Translations under genes and position numbers: made by a program
The notes under the pieces: generated by a model
What the model was told of the DNA's origin: nothing
The model's input: the letters and a program-made list of their open reading frames with translations, nothing else
Databases searched by the model: none
In this document: positions 1 through 7,408 of the stretch, in pieces
Layout: each line of letters opens with the position of its first letter
How positions within the stretch are numbered: the stretch's first letter is position 1
Origin: DASTCC01 sp035711465
Lineage (GTDB): Bacteria > Acidobacteriota > Vicinamibacteria > Vicinamibacterales > SCN-69-37
Length of the DNA: 12,966 nucleotides
Assembly (NCBI GenBank): GCA_035711465.1
Contig: DASTCC010000450.1
Location: forward strand, 1-12,966
Direction: 5' to 3'

Positions 1-1
1 C

Positions 2-1147
2 GTGATCGTCGGCGGCGGCCCAGCCGGCCTGGCCGCGGCACAGATGCTCCGCCGCGAAGGCTACGACGGCGCGATCACGATGATCAGCGCCGACGACTCG
101 CCGCCGGCCGATCGCCCGAACCTGTCGAAGGAGTTCCTGGCGGGCGACGCGAAGGACGAGTGGATCCCGCTGCGGCCGGACGAGTTCTACCGGGACGAGC
201 GCATCGACCTGCAGCTGCGGACGCGCGTCACGTCGATCGATCCTCAGGCACGTCACGTGACCCTCGATGGCGGCCGGCAACTGGCGTACGGCGCGCTGCT
301 GATCGCGACCGGGGCTGCTCCGGTGCGGCTCGACGTCCCCGGGGTCGAGGCCGGGCACGTGCGCTATCTCCGGTCGTTCAGCGACAGCAAGGCGATCGTC
401 GATCTGGCCGGCGCCGGCAAGCGGGTCGTCGTGATCGGCGCGAGCTTCATCGGCCTCGAGGTGGCCGCCTCACTCCGCGCGCGCCAGCTCGAGGTCGACG
501 TCGTCGCGCCGGACTCGCTGCCGCTCGAGAAGGTAATGGGCCCGGAGATCGGACGCATGATCCGCGCGTTGCACGAGGCGCAGGGCGTCAGGTTTCATCT
601 CGGTCAGACGGTGGCCCGTCTCGACGGCAGGACGGTGACGCTCAGCAGCGGCGCGGTCCTCGACGCCGATTTTGTCGTCGCCGGCATCGGCGTCAGGCCG
701 GTACTCGACATCGCCGAGAAGGCGGGGCTGACGATCGATCGCGGCATCGCCGTCGACGAGTTCCTGGAAACCAGCGCGCCCGGCATCTTCGCGGCCGGCG
801 ACGTCGCCCGCTGGCCCGATCCGCATACCGGCGATCGCATCCGCGTCGAGCACTTCGTCGTCGCCGAGCGGCAGGGACAGGCAGCGGCGAAGAACATCCT
901 CGGCCGCCGCGTGCCCTACACCGACGTCCCGTTCTTCTGGAGCCGGCACTACGACGTCACGATCAACTACGTCGGTCACGCCGAGAAATGGGATCGCATC
1001 GACATCGACGGCGATCTCGCCAGGCACGACGCCACCGCCCGCTTCATGCGCGGCGACCGCGCGCTCGCGGTCGCGACGATCTCACGGGATCGGGAGAGCC
1101 TCGAGGCGGAGGCCGGGATGGAGCGGGAAGCTCGCCTCCAGCCTTGA
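2..1147 (+). CDS. FAD-dependent NAD(P)H:ferredoxin reductase-type oxidoreductase (5' partial)
   Basis: A pyridine-nucleotide-disulfide oxidoreductase of the ferredoxin/rubredoxin reductase type, which moves electrons from NAD(P)H through FAD to a small iron-sulfur partner in the cytoplasm. Numbering from the first codon in the window: the FAD dinucleotide-binding motif VIVGGGPAG begins at the very first residue, DRPNLSKEFL is at 37-46, ATGA at 102-105, the NAD(P)H-binding motif GASFIGLEVA at 146-155 and the second FAD contact AAGDVARW at 264-271. The tail FFWSRHYDVTINYVG (311-325) matches the C-terminal reductase domain of this family. Because the motif starts at the edge, the GTG at 2 is probably internal and the true start lies upstream. 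Relatives such as AIFM3-like enzymes often carry an N-terminal Rieske [2Fe-2S] domain, which cannot be checked here. It converges on the MFS gene with only 10 bp between the stops. The electron acceptor is unknown. Confidence 0.9.
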   Translation: MIVGGGPAGLAAAQMLRREGYDGAITMISADDSPPADRPNLSKEFLAGDAKDEWIPLRPDEFYRDERIDLQLRTRVTSIDPQARHVTLDGGRQLAYGALLIATGAAPVRLDVPGVEAGHVRYLRSFSDSKAIVDLAGAGKRVVVIGASFIGLEVAASLRARQLEVDVVAPDSLPLEKVMGPEIGRMIRALHEAQGVRFHLGQTVARLDGRTVTLSSGAVLDADFVVAGIGVRPVLDIAEKAGLTIDRGIAVDEFLETSAPGIFAAGDVARWPDPHTGDRIRVEHFVVAERQGQAAAKNILGRRVPYTDVPFFWSRHYDVTINYVGHAEKWDRIDIDGDLARHDATARFMRGDRALAVATISRDRESLEAEAGMEREARLQP

Positions 1148-1157
1148 CTGCCCGTCA

Positions 1158-2630
1158 TCACTCATCGACCTCTTTCCAGATCCGCACGTGGTGCGTCTCC
1201 GGCAGAAAGATCGATCCGATGACGACGGTCGCGGCGGCGACGGCGATCGGGTAGTAGAGGCCGGCGTAGATGTTGCCGGTGTTGGCGACGATCGCAAGGC
1301 CTGCGACCGGCAGCAGACCGCCGAAGACGCCGTTGCCGATGTGGTACGGCAGCGAGAGCGCCGTGTATCGGATGCGCGCCGGAAACGCCTCGACCAGATA
1401 CGCGGCGATCGGACCGTAGACCATCGTCACGAAGACGACCTGGACGAAGACGAGCGCGATCAGCTTCAGCGCCGCAGGATCCGCGAGCAAAGTTCCGAGG
1501 CCCTGGTAAGGAATCACCTCAGCGGCGGGGCGGGCGACGCCGTCGATCGTCGTCTGCGGCGTCAGGCTGATGGCGCCGGTCACCGGGTTGCGCTGCGACA
1601 CGACCGTGTCGACACCTGAGCCGGCGGCGTCGCGCATCGCGTGGTAGATCGGGATGTAACTCAGCGCCGCGATGAGACACCCCGCCATCATGATCTTCTT
1701 GCGCCCGAGGCGATCGCTCAGCGCGCCGAAGAAGACGAACAGCGGCATCCCGGCGAACAGCGCGATCGCGATGATGTAGTTCGCCGACGTCGGATGCACC
1801 TTGAGTATCGTCTGCAGGTAGAACAGCGCGTAGAACTGGCCCGTGTACCAGACGACGCCCTGGCCCGCGGTCGCGCCGAAGAGCGAGACCAGCACGCGCT
1901 TCAGATTCTCCAGACGGGTGAACGCCTCGCGGAGCGGCCGCGCCGACGTCATTCCGGTGGTCTTGATGTGCTGGAAGATCGGCGACTCCTGCATGCGCAG
2001 CCGGATGTAGAGCGAGATCGCCACGAGCCCGATCGACACCAGGAAGGGAATGCGCCAGCCCCAGGCGCGGAACGCCTCGTCCGGCATCGCGTTCTGCACG
2101 GCGAGGACGACGACGAGCGAGACGAAGAGGCCGAGCGTGGCGGTGATCTGAATGAAGCTGGTGTAGAAGCCGCGGCGATCGTCGGGCACGTGCTCGGCGA
2201 CGTAGACCGCGGCGCCGCCATACTCGCCGCCGAGCGCCAGCCCCTGGGCGATGCGGATCGCGAGCAGCGCCGCCGGCGCCAGCAGGCCGACCGACTCGTA
2301 GGTCGGCAGAAAGCCGACCAGCGCGGTCGCGCCGCCCATCATCACCAGCGTCACCACGAACGCGTACTTGCGGCCGACCAGATCGCCAATGCGCCCGAAG
2401 AACAGCGCGCCGAACGGGCGGACGACGAAGCCGACGGCGAACGTCGAGAGGTAGGCGATGAGTGCGAGCGTCTCGTTGCCCGGCGGATAGAACAGCGGCG
2501 AGATGACCGTCGCCAGGCTGCCGAAGATGTAGAAGTCGTACCACTCGATCATCGTGCCGACGGCCGAGGCGCCGATGACACTCCAGATGCGAGCCGGCTT
2601 GAAACGCGGATGCGGACGGGCGGACGTCAT
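1158..2630 (-). CDS. MFS transporter, metabolite:H+ symporter (MHS) type
   Basis: A 490-residue inner-membrane proton-coupled transporter of the MHS group (relatives include ProP, ShiA and KgtP). Family marks visible are MIEWYDFYIFG at the first helix (27-37), RPFGALFFGRIGDLVGRK (71-88, motif A between helices 2 and 3), GGEYGGA (134-140), WGWRIPFL (190-197) and the second motif A, GALSDRLGRKK (302-312). Twelve helices can be drawn. The family usually runs 430-450 residues; the extra length is a hydrophilic insertion at about 332-387 between helices 9 and 10, predicted periplasmic. The substrate cannot be told from sequence; MHS members carry organic acids or osmolytes. The start is the only suitable ATG ahead of helix 1 and no strong Shine-Dalgarno is seen. 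A GACAAT hexamer lies 9 nt upstream of it with a poor -35 (TCGACG, 17 nt spacer). The lipoprotein gene ends 66 bp upstream on the same strand, so co-transcription is possible. Confidence 0.9.
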   Translation of the reverse strand: MTSARPHPRFKPARIWSVIGASAVGTMIEWYDFYIFGSLATVISPLFYPPGNETLALIAYLSTFAVGFVVRPFGALFFGRIGDLVGRKYAFVVTLVMMGGATALVGFLPTYESVGLLAPAALLAIRIAQGLALGGEYGGAAVYVAEHVPDDRRGFYTSFIQITATLGLFVSLVVVLAVQNAMPDEAFRAWGWRIPFLVSIGLVAISLYIRLRMQESPIFQHIKTTGMTSARPLREAFTRLENLKRVLVSLFGATAGQGVVWYTGQFYALFYLQTILKVHPTSANYIIAIALFAGMPLFVFFGALSDRLGRKKIMMAGCLIAALSYIPIYHAMRDAAGSGVDTVVSQRNPVTGAISLTPQTTIDGVARPAAEVIPYQGLGTLLADPAALKLIALVFVQVVFVTMVYGPIAAYLVEAFPARIRYTALSLPYHIGNGVFGGLLPVAGLAIVANTGNIYAGLYYPIAVAAATVVIGSIFLPETHHVRIWKEVDE

Positions 2631-2696
2631 CGGGGCGTCATTGTCCCGGATCGCGGCGATGCCGTCGAGTCGGGCCGGCTCCCGCCCGCGAGCGTG

Positions 2697-3284
2697 TCAG
2701 CGCGTCGCGCGCGTCAGATACTGCTTCACGTCGTCCGGGCTCGCTTCGATGCGCGGACGCCCCCAGATCGCAACGCCCGGCTGTCCCGCCGCCGCGTCGG
2801 CGGCGAGGACGAGCCGCCAGGTCCGTCCATCGGGTTGGTAGAATACGCTCCACTTTCGGCCGGCATACGCGGAGAGATCGGCGGAGACCGACGTCCACGC
2901 GGCGCCCGCTTCCGGCTGGATCGTCACCTCGGCGAGCGATTCGTAGATGCGGTGGTCACTGACGCCAACGCGAAACCGCACCGGAACCGGCGCCGTCCCG
3001 GCGAGCGCGACCTCGGCGCGGAACACGGCGCGCCGCGGCATCACCATCGGGATCGTCAACCGGCTCGGGACGACGGCGCGAATCGCCGCCAGCTCGCGGC
3101 CGTCCGCCTGATGACCGACGACGTCGAAGGCCTGCTCGCTCGGACGTCGATCGGCAGCGCTCAGACGATCGATCAGGTTGACCGCGACCAGTTGCGTCGG
3201 GTCGCGGGCGCAGCCGCTGACGATCGACAGCAGCACGAGCACGGCGGCGCAACGAGGCGATGCCGATGACCAGCGTCTGGACAC
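2697..3284 (-). CDS. Lipoprotein with a carbohydrate-binding-like beta-sandwich domain
   Basis: A 195-residue predicted lipoprotein. The N-terminus has arginines, then a hydrophobic stretch ending in the lipobox VSGC (Cys25), so it is probably exported and lipid-anchored. The rest, about 65-185, is beta-rich; the pattern DLSAYAG ... W.LVLAADA ... GVAIWGRPRI resembles the jelly-roll domain found beside sulfatases and glycosyltransferases in Acidobacteriota and Planctomycetota. That likeness is from memory of the motif, and ligand and function are unknown. I chose the GTG at 3284 because it gives a normal-length signal peptide. An in-frame ATG at 3335 would give 212 residues with an unusually long Arg-rich leader and has a TAGAAT hexamer just upstream. 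Either start makes the gene overlap the 5' end of the divergent membrane protein gene. It is followed 66 bp downstream by the MFS transporter. Confidence 0.7.
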   Translation of the reverse strand: MSRRWSSASPRCAAVLVLLSIVSGCARDPTQLVAVNLIDRLSAADRRPSEQAFDVVGHQADGRELAAIRAVVPSRLTIPMVMPRRAVFRAEVALAGTAPVPVRFRVGVSDHRIYESLAEVTIQPEAGAAWTSVSADLSAYAGRKWSVFYQPDGRTWRLVLAADAAAGQPGVAIWGRPRIEASPDDVKQYLTRATR

Positions 3285-4399
3285 GACGGCTCTGCCACGC
3301 CGCCGCGGCAGGCGTGATTCTGTTGTTCCTGTCATCGGTGGCGCGATTCTACCATCCGGTCACCGGCTTCACGGTCTTCATCGGACTGCCGGAGGGGCAC
3401 GACTACGAAGTGCCGGCGCTCCGCGCGATGCCGCACGCCGACGGACCGCTCGGCTACGACGGACAGTTCTACGCGCAGCTGGCGCTCGAGCCGCTGCTTC
3501 GCGATCCGTCGATCGATCGCGCGATGGATCTGCCGCCGTACCGGGCGCGGCGAATCCTCTTCGCGTGGACGGCGTATCTCGGCGGGCTCGGCCATCCGCC
3601 GTGGATCCTCGAAGCGTACGCGCTCCAGAACGTCGTCGCCTGGCTGCTTCTCGCGTGGCTGCTGTGCCGCTGGGTGCCGCCGAGCACGCCGCGCCATCTT
3701 GCGCTCTGGACCGCGTGTCTCTGGACGCACGGCCTGCTGATGTCGGTGCGTCTCGCGCTGCTCGACGGGCCGAGCCTGCTGCTGATCGCGGCGGCCGTCG
3801 CGCTGATCGAGCGCCAGCGGCTGCTCGGCGCCGCCGGCGTGCTCGGCATCGCGGCGCTCGGCCGCGAGACCAACCTGCTCGCGGCAGTCGCCATGATTCG
3901 ACGGCCGTCGGACTGGTCCTCCTGGTTGAAGCTCGGCGCAGCGGCGGCGTTGATCGTCCTGCCGCTCCTGCTGTGGCAGGACTACCTCTGGTCGATCTAT
4001 CGATCGACCAGCCTGACGCGGCAGAACCACTTCGTGATGCCGATGACGACGTTCGTCGATCGCTGGCGCGATCTCGTCGCCGAAGCCTCTGTCTCGGGTC
4101 TGTGGTCGCGCGCCGGCTTCGGTCTCTGCGGAATCGCCAGCCTGACGACGCAGGCGATCTACCTGATCTGGCGGCGCGATCTCAGGTCGCCGTGGTGGCG
4201 GGTCGCCGCGGCCTACGCGGCGATGATGTTCGTGCTCCACAGCGTCGTCTGGGACGGATTCCCTGGCGCGGTCACCCGGGTGCTGCTGCCGCTCACGATT
4301 GGCGTCAACATCCTGCTCGCGCGCGAACCCGGGCCGAGCTTCTGGGCGTGGTTCGTCGCCGCCAACCTGCTCGTCGTTCCGGCACTCACCGTTTTCTGA
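3266..4399 (+). CDS. Multi-spanning GT-C-like membrane protein (YDGQFY family, possible cell-surface glycopolymer protein)
   Basis: A 377-residue integral membrane protein with about eight hydrophobic helices. The segment after helix 1 carries GYDGQFYAQLALEPLLRDP (63-81), followed by YRARRIL (92-98), RLALLDGP (162-169), GRETNLL (199-205) and WDGFPGAVTRVLLPL (329-343). This motif order resembles the AZOBR_p60025-type family, thought to act like GT-C glycosyltransferases that use lipid-linked sugars outside the inner membrane to build surface glycans. I recall the family rather than having searched it. The acidic residues at 64-65 and 168 are candidate active-site positions (inference). The ATG at 3266 is preferred because GAGG (3254-3257) lies 8 nt ahead; the ATG at 3260 would sit only 2 nt after it. 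The gene is divergent from, and overlaps, the lipoprotein gene, and converges on the kinase with a 5-bp gap. A role in envelope glycan synthesis with the lipoprotein is speculative. Confidence 0.65.
   Translation: MTSVWTRRLCHAAAAGVILLFLSSVARFYHPVTGFTVFIGLPEGHDYEVPALRAMPHADGPLGYDGQFYAQLALEPLLRDPSIDRAMDLPPYRARRILFAWTAYLGGLGHPPWILEAYALQNVVAWLLLAWLLCRWVPPSTPRHLALWTACLWTHGLLMSVRLALLDGPSLLLIAAAVALIERQRLLGAAGVLGIAALGRETNLLAAVAMIRRPSDWSSWLKLGAAAALIVLPLLLWQDYLWSIYRSTSLTRQNHFVMPMTTFVDRWRDLVAEASVSGLWSRAGFGLCGIASLTTQAIYLIWRRDLRSPWWRVAAAYAAMMFVLHSVVWDGFPGAVTRVLLPLTIGVNILLAREPGPSFWAWFVAANLLVVPALTVF
3346..3354 (-). promoter_or_regulatory. Possible extended -10 element for the lipoprotein gene
   Basis: On the minus strand TGGTAGAAT fits the extended -10 pattern TGnTAnnnT. 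The predicted transcript start, about 3339, is 4 nt ahead of the alternative ATG at 3335 and about 55 nt ahead of the GTG at 3284. No convincing -35 is seen. It lies inside the coding sequence of the divergent membrane protein, so it could be a chance match. Confidence 0.3.
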
Positions 4400-4404
4400 T
4401 CGCG

Positions 4405-6252
4405 TCAGCGGCCATCGGCCGCGGGCGGCTCGAAGATCTTCGGCGTCGAGATCTTCAGTTCCTCGCGCAACTCGGTCGCGGGAACGACGCGATTGCGCCG
4501 CTGCTGATCGGGATTCGCATCCGGACAGAAGAGGCTGACGTCGTCGTCGAGCCGTGCGATCTCGTAGCAGCGCTCGCCGTTGATCCTGTAGCCCTGCGCG
4601 TCCTGCACGGCATAGAACACACGGAACGGCACGGCGACGGCCATGACGACGATGGCGATGATGCCGAGCCCGGCGCCGAGGATCGGCTTGTCGAGGACTG
4701 CGAACGATCCCGTCCGCCGCAGCAGACGTCGCCAGCCGAGCGCCATCGCCACCGCCACCACCGGCATGATCATCTGGTAGTCGTTCACCAGCCCCAGCTT
4801 GGCGTCGTTGCCGCCGGTGTAGTGCAGCACGTACCACATCGACGGATCGGCGCGATCGAAGGGCGTGATCAACGCATTGAGGATGGGCTGAAAGACGACG
4901 AACAGCACCGCGACGCTCAGCACCTGAACGAGAAGGGTCGCGCGGGCGAGCACGTTCAGATCGCTCGGCATCCGTCGGCCGATCGCGGCGGACACCGACG
5001 ACTGCACGCGCGTACTCAGGCGATGCACCGGCGGCACCGCCGGCGCGATCGTCTGCCAGAAGGCGCGGAACACCAGCCAGGCGACGTAGGCCATCGCCGC
5101 GAAAATCAGCGGCGGCACCAGCGATCGCACGCCGGTGATCGCGTAGACGCCGAGCGAGTCGTCGGCAAAGCGATCGAGCGAGAACGCGGCGTCGTACGCG
5201 CGCGTGGACAGGAAGCCGACGAACACCACGAAGGCGCCGGTCCCGAGCACGCCGGCAACCCAGGGCGCGATCCGCGACGCCGACTGCGGCGGCGCCACCA
5301 GGAGCGTCGGTGGCTGGGACGTCGGCCGGTTGTGCTCACCCCTCACCGAGAGCGCGTCGAGATCGGTGAGCATCTCGCCAGCGCTCTGGTAGCGGCCGGC
5401 CGGCGACGGCGACAACGCGCGCTCGACGACGCGGATGAAGTCTCGCGGCAGATCGGGACGCCGATCGACGAGCAGCTGGCGGCTGCCGGCCACGTGCGCC
5501 ATCGCGATCGCCACCGCCGTCGGTCCCTCGACCGGATACGTGCCGGTCACCAGGAAGTACAAGAGGACGCCGAGGCTGTAGATGTCCGAGGCCGGCGACG
5601 CCGAGTCGCCGTGGAACAGCTCCGGCGCGAGGTAGAGCGGCGTGCCGGTGAGATCGTCGCCGGGCTCGTGGACGTTGCGGTCGCGGCCGGCGCCGAAGTC
5701 CATGAGGACGATGCGGCCGCCGGCCTCGCGCATGACGTTGCGCGCCTTGATGTCGCGGTGCAGCAGCCCGGCGCGATGCACCGCGGCCAGCGCATGGCAG
5801 AGCGTCTGCCCGATCGTGATCGCCTCCTCGCTGCCCATCTGGCCGGCGCGGACGACGCGCTGCTCGAGCGACTCGCCCTCGACCAGCTCCATCACGAACG
5901 CGACTTCGTCGCCGGCCTGCCGCACCGCGTGGACGGTGACGATGTGCGGGTGCCGCATGCGCGCGAGCATCTGCCCCTCGCGCATCACCTCGGCGAGCCG
6001 CGACCGGTCGCGCAGGCGCACGACCTTGAGCGCGATCTCTTTCGACAGACCCTCGTCCAGCGCGCGATAGACGCATCCGAAACCGCCGCGCCCGAGCTCG
6101 CGGAGGATGCGGAACTCGCCCCACCGATCGGGCACACCCGCGGCCTCCGGCCCGCGCCCGCCGGCGTCGGCCATCGTCTCGGCGTCGGACTGCGGCGCGC
6201 GGGTGGTCGTGTCGGGCCTGGAGTCCTGCTCCTCCGGACGATCGCCGTTCAT
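4405..6252 (-). CDS. Membrane-bound Hanks-type serine/threonine protein kinase with multi-TM C-terminal half
   Basis: A 615-residue eukaryotic-like protein kinase. The cytoplasmic kinase domain spans about 47-300: glycine loop GRGGFG (54-59), ATP-anchoring Lys76 (in ALKVV), its partner Glu92, catalytic HRDIKARN (165-172, Asp167), metal-binding DFG (185-187), activation-loop Thr202 and Thr204, then APE (209-211) and SDIYSLG (222-228). All key residues are present, so an active kinase is expected. After a Pro/Ser-rich linker come about five hydrophobic helices (roughly 329-347, 376-397, 437-463, 491-507 and 523-546). An odd number puts the last 70 residues in the periplasm; these hold Cys562 and Cys576. 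No PASTA, TPR, WD40 or other common sensor domain is recognisable. Its ATG is 7 nt after the stop of the secreted-protein gene, with GAG about 6 nt upstream, so the two are very likely one operon. Targets and signal are unknown. Confidence 0.93.
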   Translation of the reverse strand: MNGDRPEEQDSRPDTTTRAPQSDAETMADAGGRGPEAAGVPDRWGEFRILRELGRGGFGCVYRALDEGLSKEIALKVVRLRDRSRLAEVMREGQMLARMRHPHIVTVHAVRQAGDEVAFVMELVEGESLEQRVVRAGQMGSEEAITIGQTLCHALAAVHRAGLLHRDIKARNVMREAGGRIVLMDFGAGRDRNVHEPGDDLTGTPLYLAPELFHGDSASPASDIYSLGVLLYFLVTGTYPVEGPTAVAIAMAHVAGSRQLLVDRRPDLPRDFIRVVERALSPSPAGRYQSAGEMLTDLDALSVRGEHNRPTSQPPTLLVAPPQSASRIAPWVAGVLGTGAFVVFVGFLSTRAYDAAFSLDRFADDSLGVYAITGVRSLVPPLIFAAMAYVAWLVFRAFWQTIAPAVPPVHRLSTRVQSSVSAAIGRRMPSDLNVLARATLLVQVLSVAVLFVVFQPILNALITPFDRADPSMWYVLHYTGGNDAKLGLVNDYQMIMPVVAVAMALGWRRLLRRTGSFAVLDKPILGAGLGIIAIVVMAVAVPFRVFYAVQDAQGYRINGERCYEIARLDDDVSLFCPDANPDQQRRNRVVPATELREELKISTPKIFEPPAADGR

Positions 6253-6259
6253 GATCAGC

Positions 6260-6799
6260 TCATCGCTGGTTGTAGCGGTACACCAGACCGATCATGTACG
6301 AGTGCTCGGGCCTTTTCTCCTTGCCGAACACATCCGCGTCGAAGCCCGGCACGATGAGGAGATAGGCGGCGCGAATGGCGAATCGACCCGTCGACGGCGC
6401 CGTCACTCTTGCCACGAGACCGAGGTTGACGACGGTGGACTCGGCCGGTGTGTTGATGGCGACCAGCGGCCCGCCGCCGAAACCGAGGTCGAACTTCTTC
6501 GACGTCGTCAGATCGGCCATGAGAAAGGTCGTGAAGGCCTGAACGAAATGACCGTCGGTCTTCTCGAGGCTGAACTCATAGGCGGGCTCGACGTTGAGCC
6601 GCACCTTCTGAATCCAGTTCATCGACGTTGCGCCGGCTCGATCGACCTCAACGACGTTCCCTTCGAGCCCGACGCCGATGACCTTCGGATCCAGCTTGCT
6701 GATCCACGCCACGAACGCAGCCCAACCGGCATGGGCCGGACGGGGAAACGCAACACTCAGGACGACTGCCGCAAGCACGATCGTCAATCGCGACCGCAT
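6260..6799 (-). CDS. Secreted beta-rich protein, possible small outer-membrane barrel (unknown function)
   Basis: I do not recognise the family. The 179-residue product has a clear signal peptide (MRSRLTIVLAAVVLSVAF, then PRPAHA with cleavage expected after residue 24). The mature part alternates polar and hydrophobic residues in strand-length blocks and ends in YMIGLVYRYNQR, which looks like a last membrane strand, although it lacks the terminal Phe typical of many outer-membrane proteins. Glycine-rich turns (FGGGP, 107-111) fit a small eight-strand barrel, but a periplasmic beta-sandwich is also possible. The ATG at 6799 was chosen because the signal peptide starts there and GAGG lies about 8 nt upstream; in-frame codons run further upstream but are not secretion-like. 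A TATACT hexamer at 6841-6846 would give a leader of about 35 nt. The kinase follows 7 nt after its stop, so it may be functionally tied to that kinase. Confidence 0.7.
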   Translation of the reverse strand: MRSRLTIVLAAVVLSVAFPRPAHAGWAAFVAWISKLDPKVIGVGLEGNVVEVDRAGATSMNWIQKVRLNVEPAYEFSLEKTDGHFVQAFTTFLMADLTTSKKFDLGFGGGPLVAINTPAESTVVNLGLVARVTAPSTGRFAIRAAYLLIVPGFDADVFGKEKRPEHSYMIGLVYRYNQR

Positions 6800-6840
6800 A
6801 GGGGACACCTCGCGCGCTGGAAGTGGGAAGAACGGCAGCA

Positions 6841-6846
6841 AGTATA
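6841..6846 (-). promoter_or_regulatory. Possible -10 element for the secreted protein-kinase operon
   Basis: TATACT on the minus strand (AGTATA on the plus strand) matches five of six bases of the sigma70 -10 consensus and stands out as AT-rich in GC-rich DNA. It would start transcription near 6834, about 35 nt ahead of the ATG at 6799. No clear -35 is visible at the usual distance. Confidence 0.4.
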
Positions 6847-6988
6847 ACTGTTCGCGCCACTTAGATGGGCAGACGCGCGCGTCGTGCCGTCGGTGCTCCG
6901 GGTGCGACTGGTGCGGGCAGATGCCAGGAATGAACTGACGCGTGTCAACTGGGGATTCGATTGATGCTTGTCGTGCCCCCAAGCTGGT

Positions 6989-7408
6989 TCAGATGCCCGC
7001 GAACGGATCGAGGACCTGAATGCCGTCGAACACGCGGCCGGCGCCGAAGGCGCTGGAATAGAGGATGCGCGCTTCGATCGCCCTTGCGGCGGCGAGAGCC
7101 GAGGCATCGCGATACGAAAGACCGTGCAGAAGTGACAACTCCACGGCCGACGCGATCATCGGGTAGTCGGTCCCGACGACGGGGAAGATGCGGTACTCGT
7201 CGAGCAGCGCCATCGCCGTCGCCGGCGCGAGTGGCTTGCGGAAGCGGGTCGTGACCGTGACGTAGAACTCCTCGAGGATCGCCGTCGACAACCCGAAGTC
7301 GGCTCGCTTGATCAGCTCGATCGCCTTTCGCTTTCGTGCCGCCTCGGACGGCGCCGACGACACCGCGTACGCCAGGACGCCGGCGTCGAGCACGCACTCG
7401 GCCTTCAT
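6989..7408 (-). CDS. PIN-domain ribonuclease toxin, VapC-like
   Basis: A 139-residue PIN-domain protein, the usual VapC toxin length. VapC enzymes are Mg2+-dependent RNases that cut tRNA or rRNA and are held inactive by a cognate antitoxin. Visible features are the first acidic site in CVLDAGVLAYA (Asp8), ILEEFY (Glu46/Glu47), the third acidic site in SYRDASALAAA (Asp101) and the family's C-terminal pattern ILYS...GRVFDGIQVLDPF (115-136). Two departures stand out: the usual DTN at the first site reads DAG, and the usual acidic ED after ILYS reads SA (Ser119-Ala120). Activity may therefore be reduced, or Asp128 may compensate. The ATG overlaps the antitoxin stop as ATGA (7405-7408), which indicates translational coupling. 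The gene lies downstream of its antitoxin, as is normal for vapBC. Confidence 0.85.
   Translation of the reverse strand: MKAECVLDAGVLAYAVSSAPSEAARKRKAIELIKRADFGLSTAILEEFYVTVTTRFRKPLAPATAMALLDEYRIFPVVGTDYPMIASAVELSLLHGLSYRDASALAAARAIEARILYSSAFGAGRVFDGIQVLDPFAGI

Noticed and set aside
1641..3269. A plus-strand open frame of 542 codons opposite the MFS and lipoprotein genes.
   Set aside because: The composition is typical of antisense shadow (Arg, Asp, His), and the minus strand holds a clear 12-helix transporter.
3332..4837. A minus-strand open frame of about 500 codons opposite the GT-C-like gene and the kinase end.
   Set aside because: The plus strand carries the YDGQFY membrane protein with helices and motifs; the opposite frame is Arg/Gln/Glu-rich and featureless.
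3178..6357. A plus-strand open frame of over 1000 codons, mostly opposite the kinase gene.
   Set aside because: Its product is Arg/His/Asp/Ala-rich low-complexity sequence without domain motifs, while the opposite strand encodes an intact kinase. GC-rich codons seldom create stops in this antisense frame.
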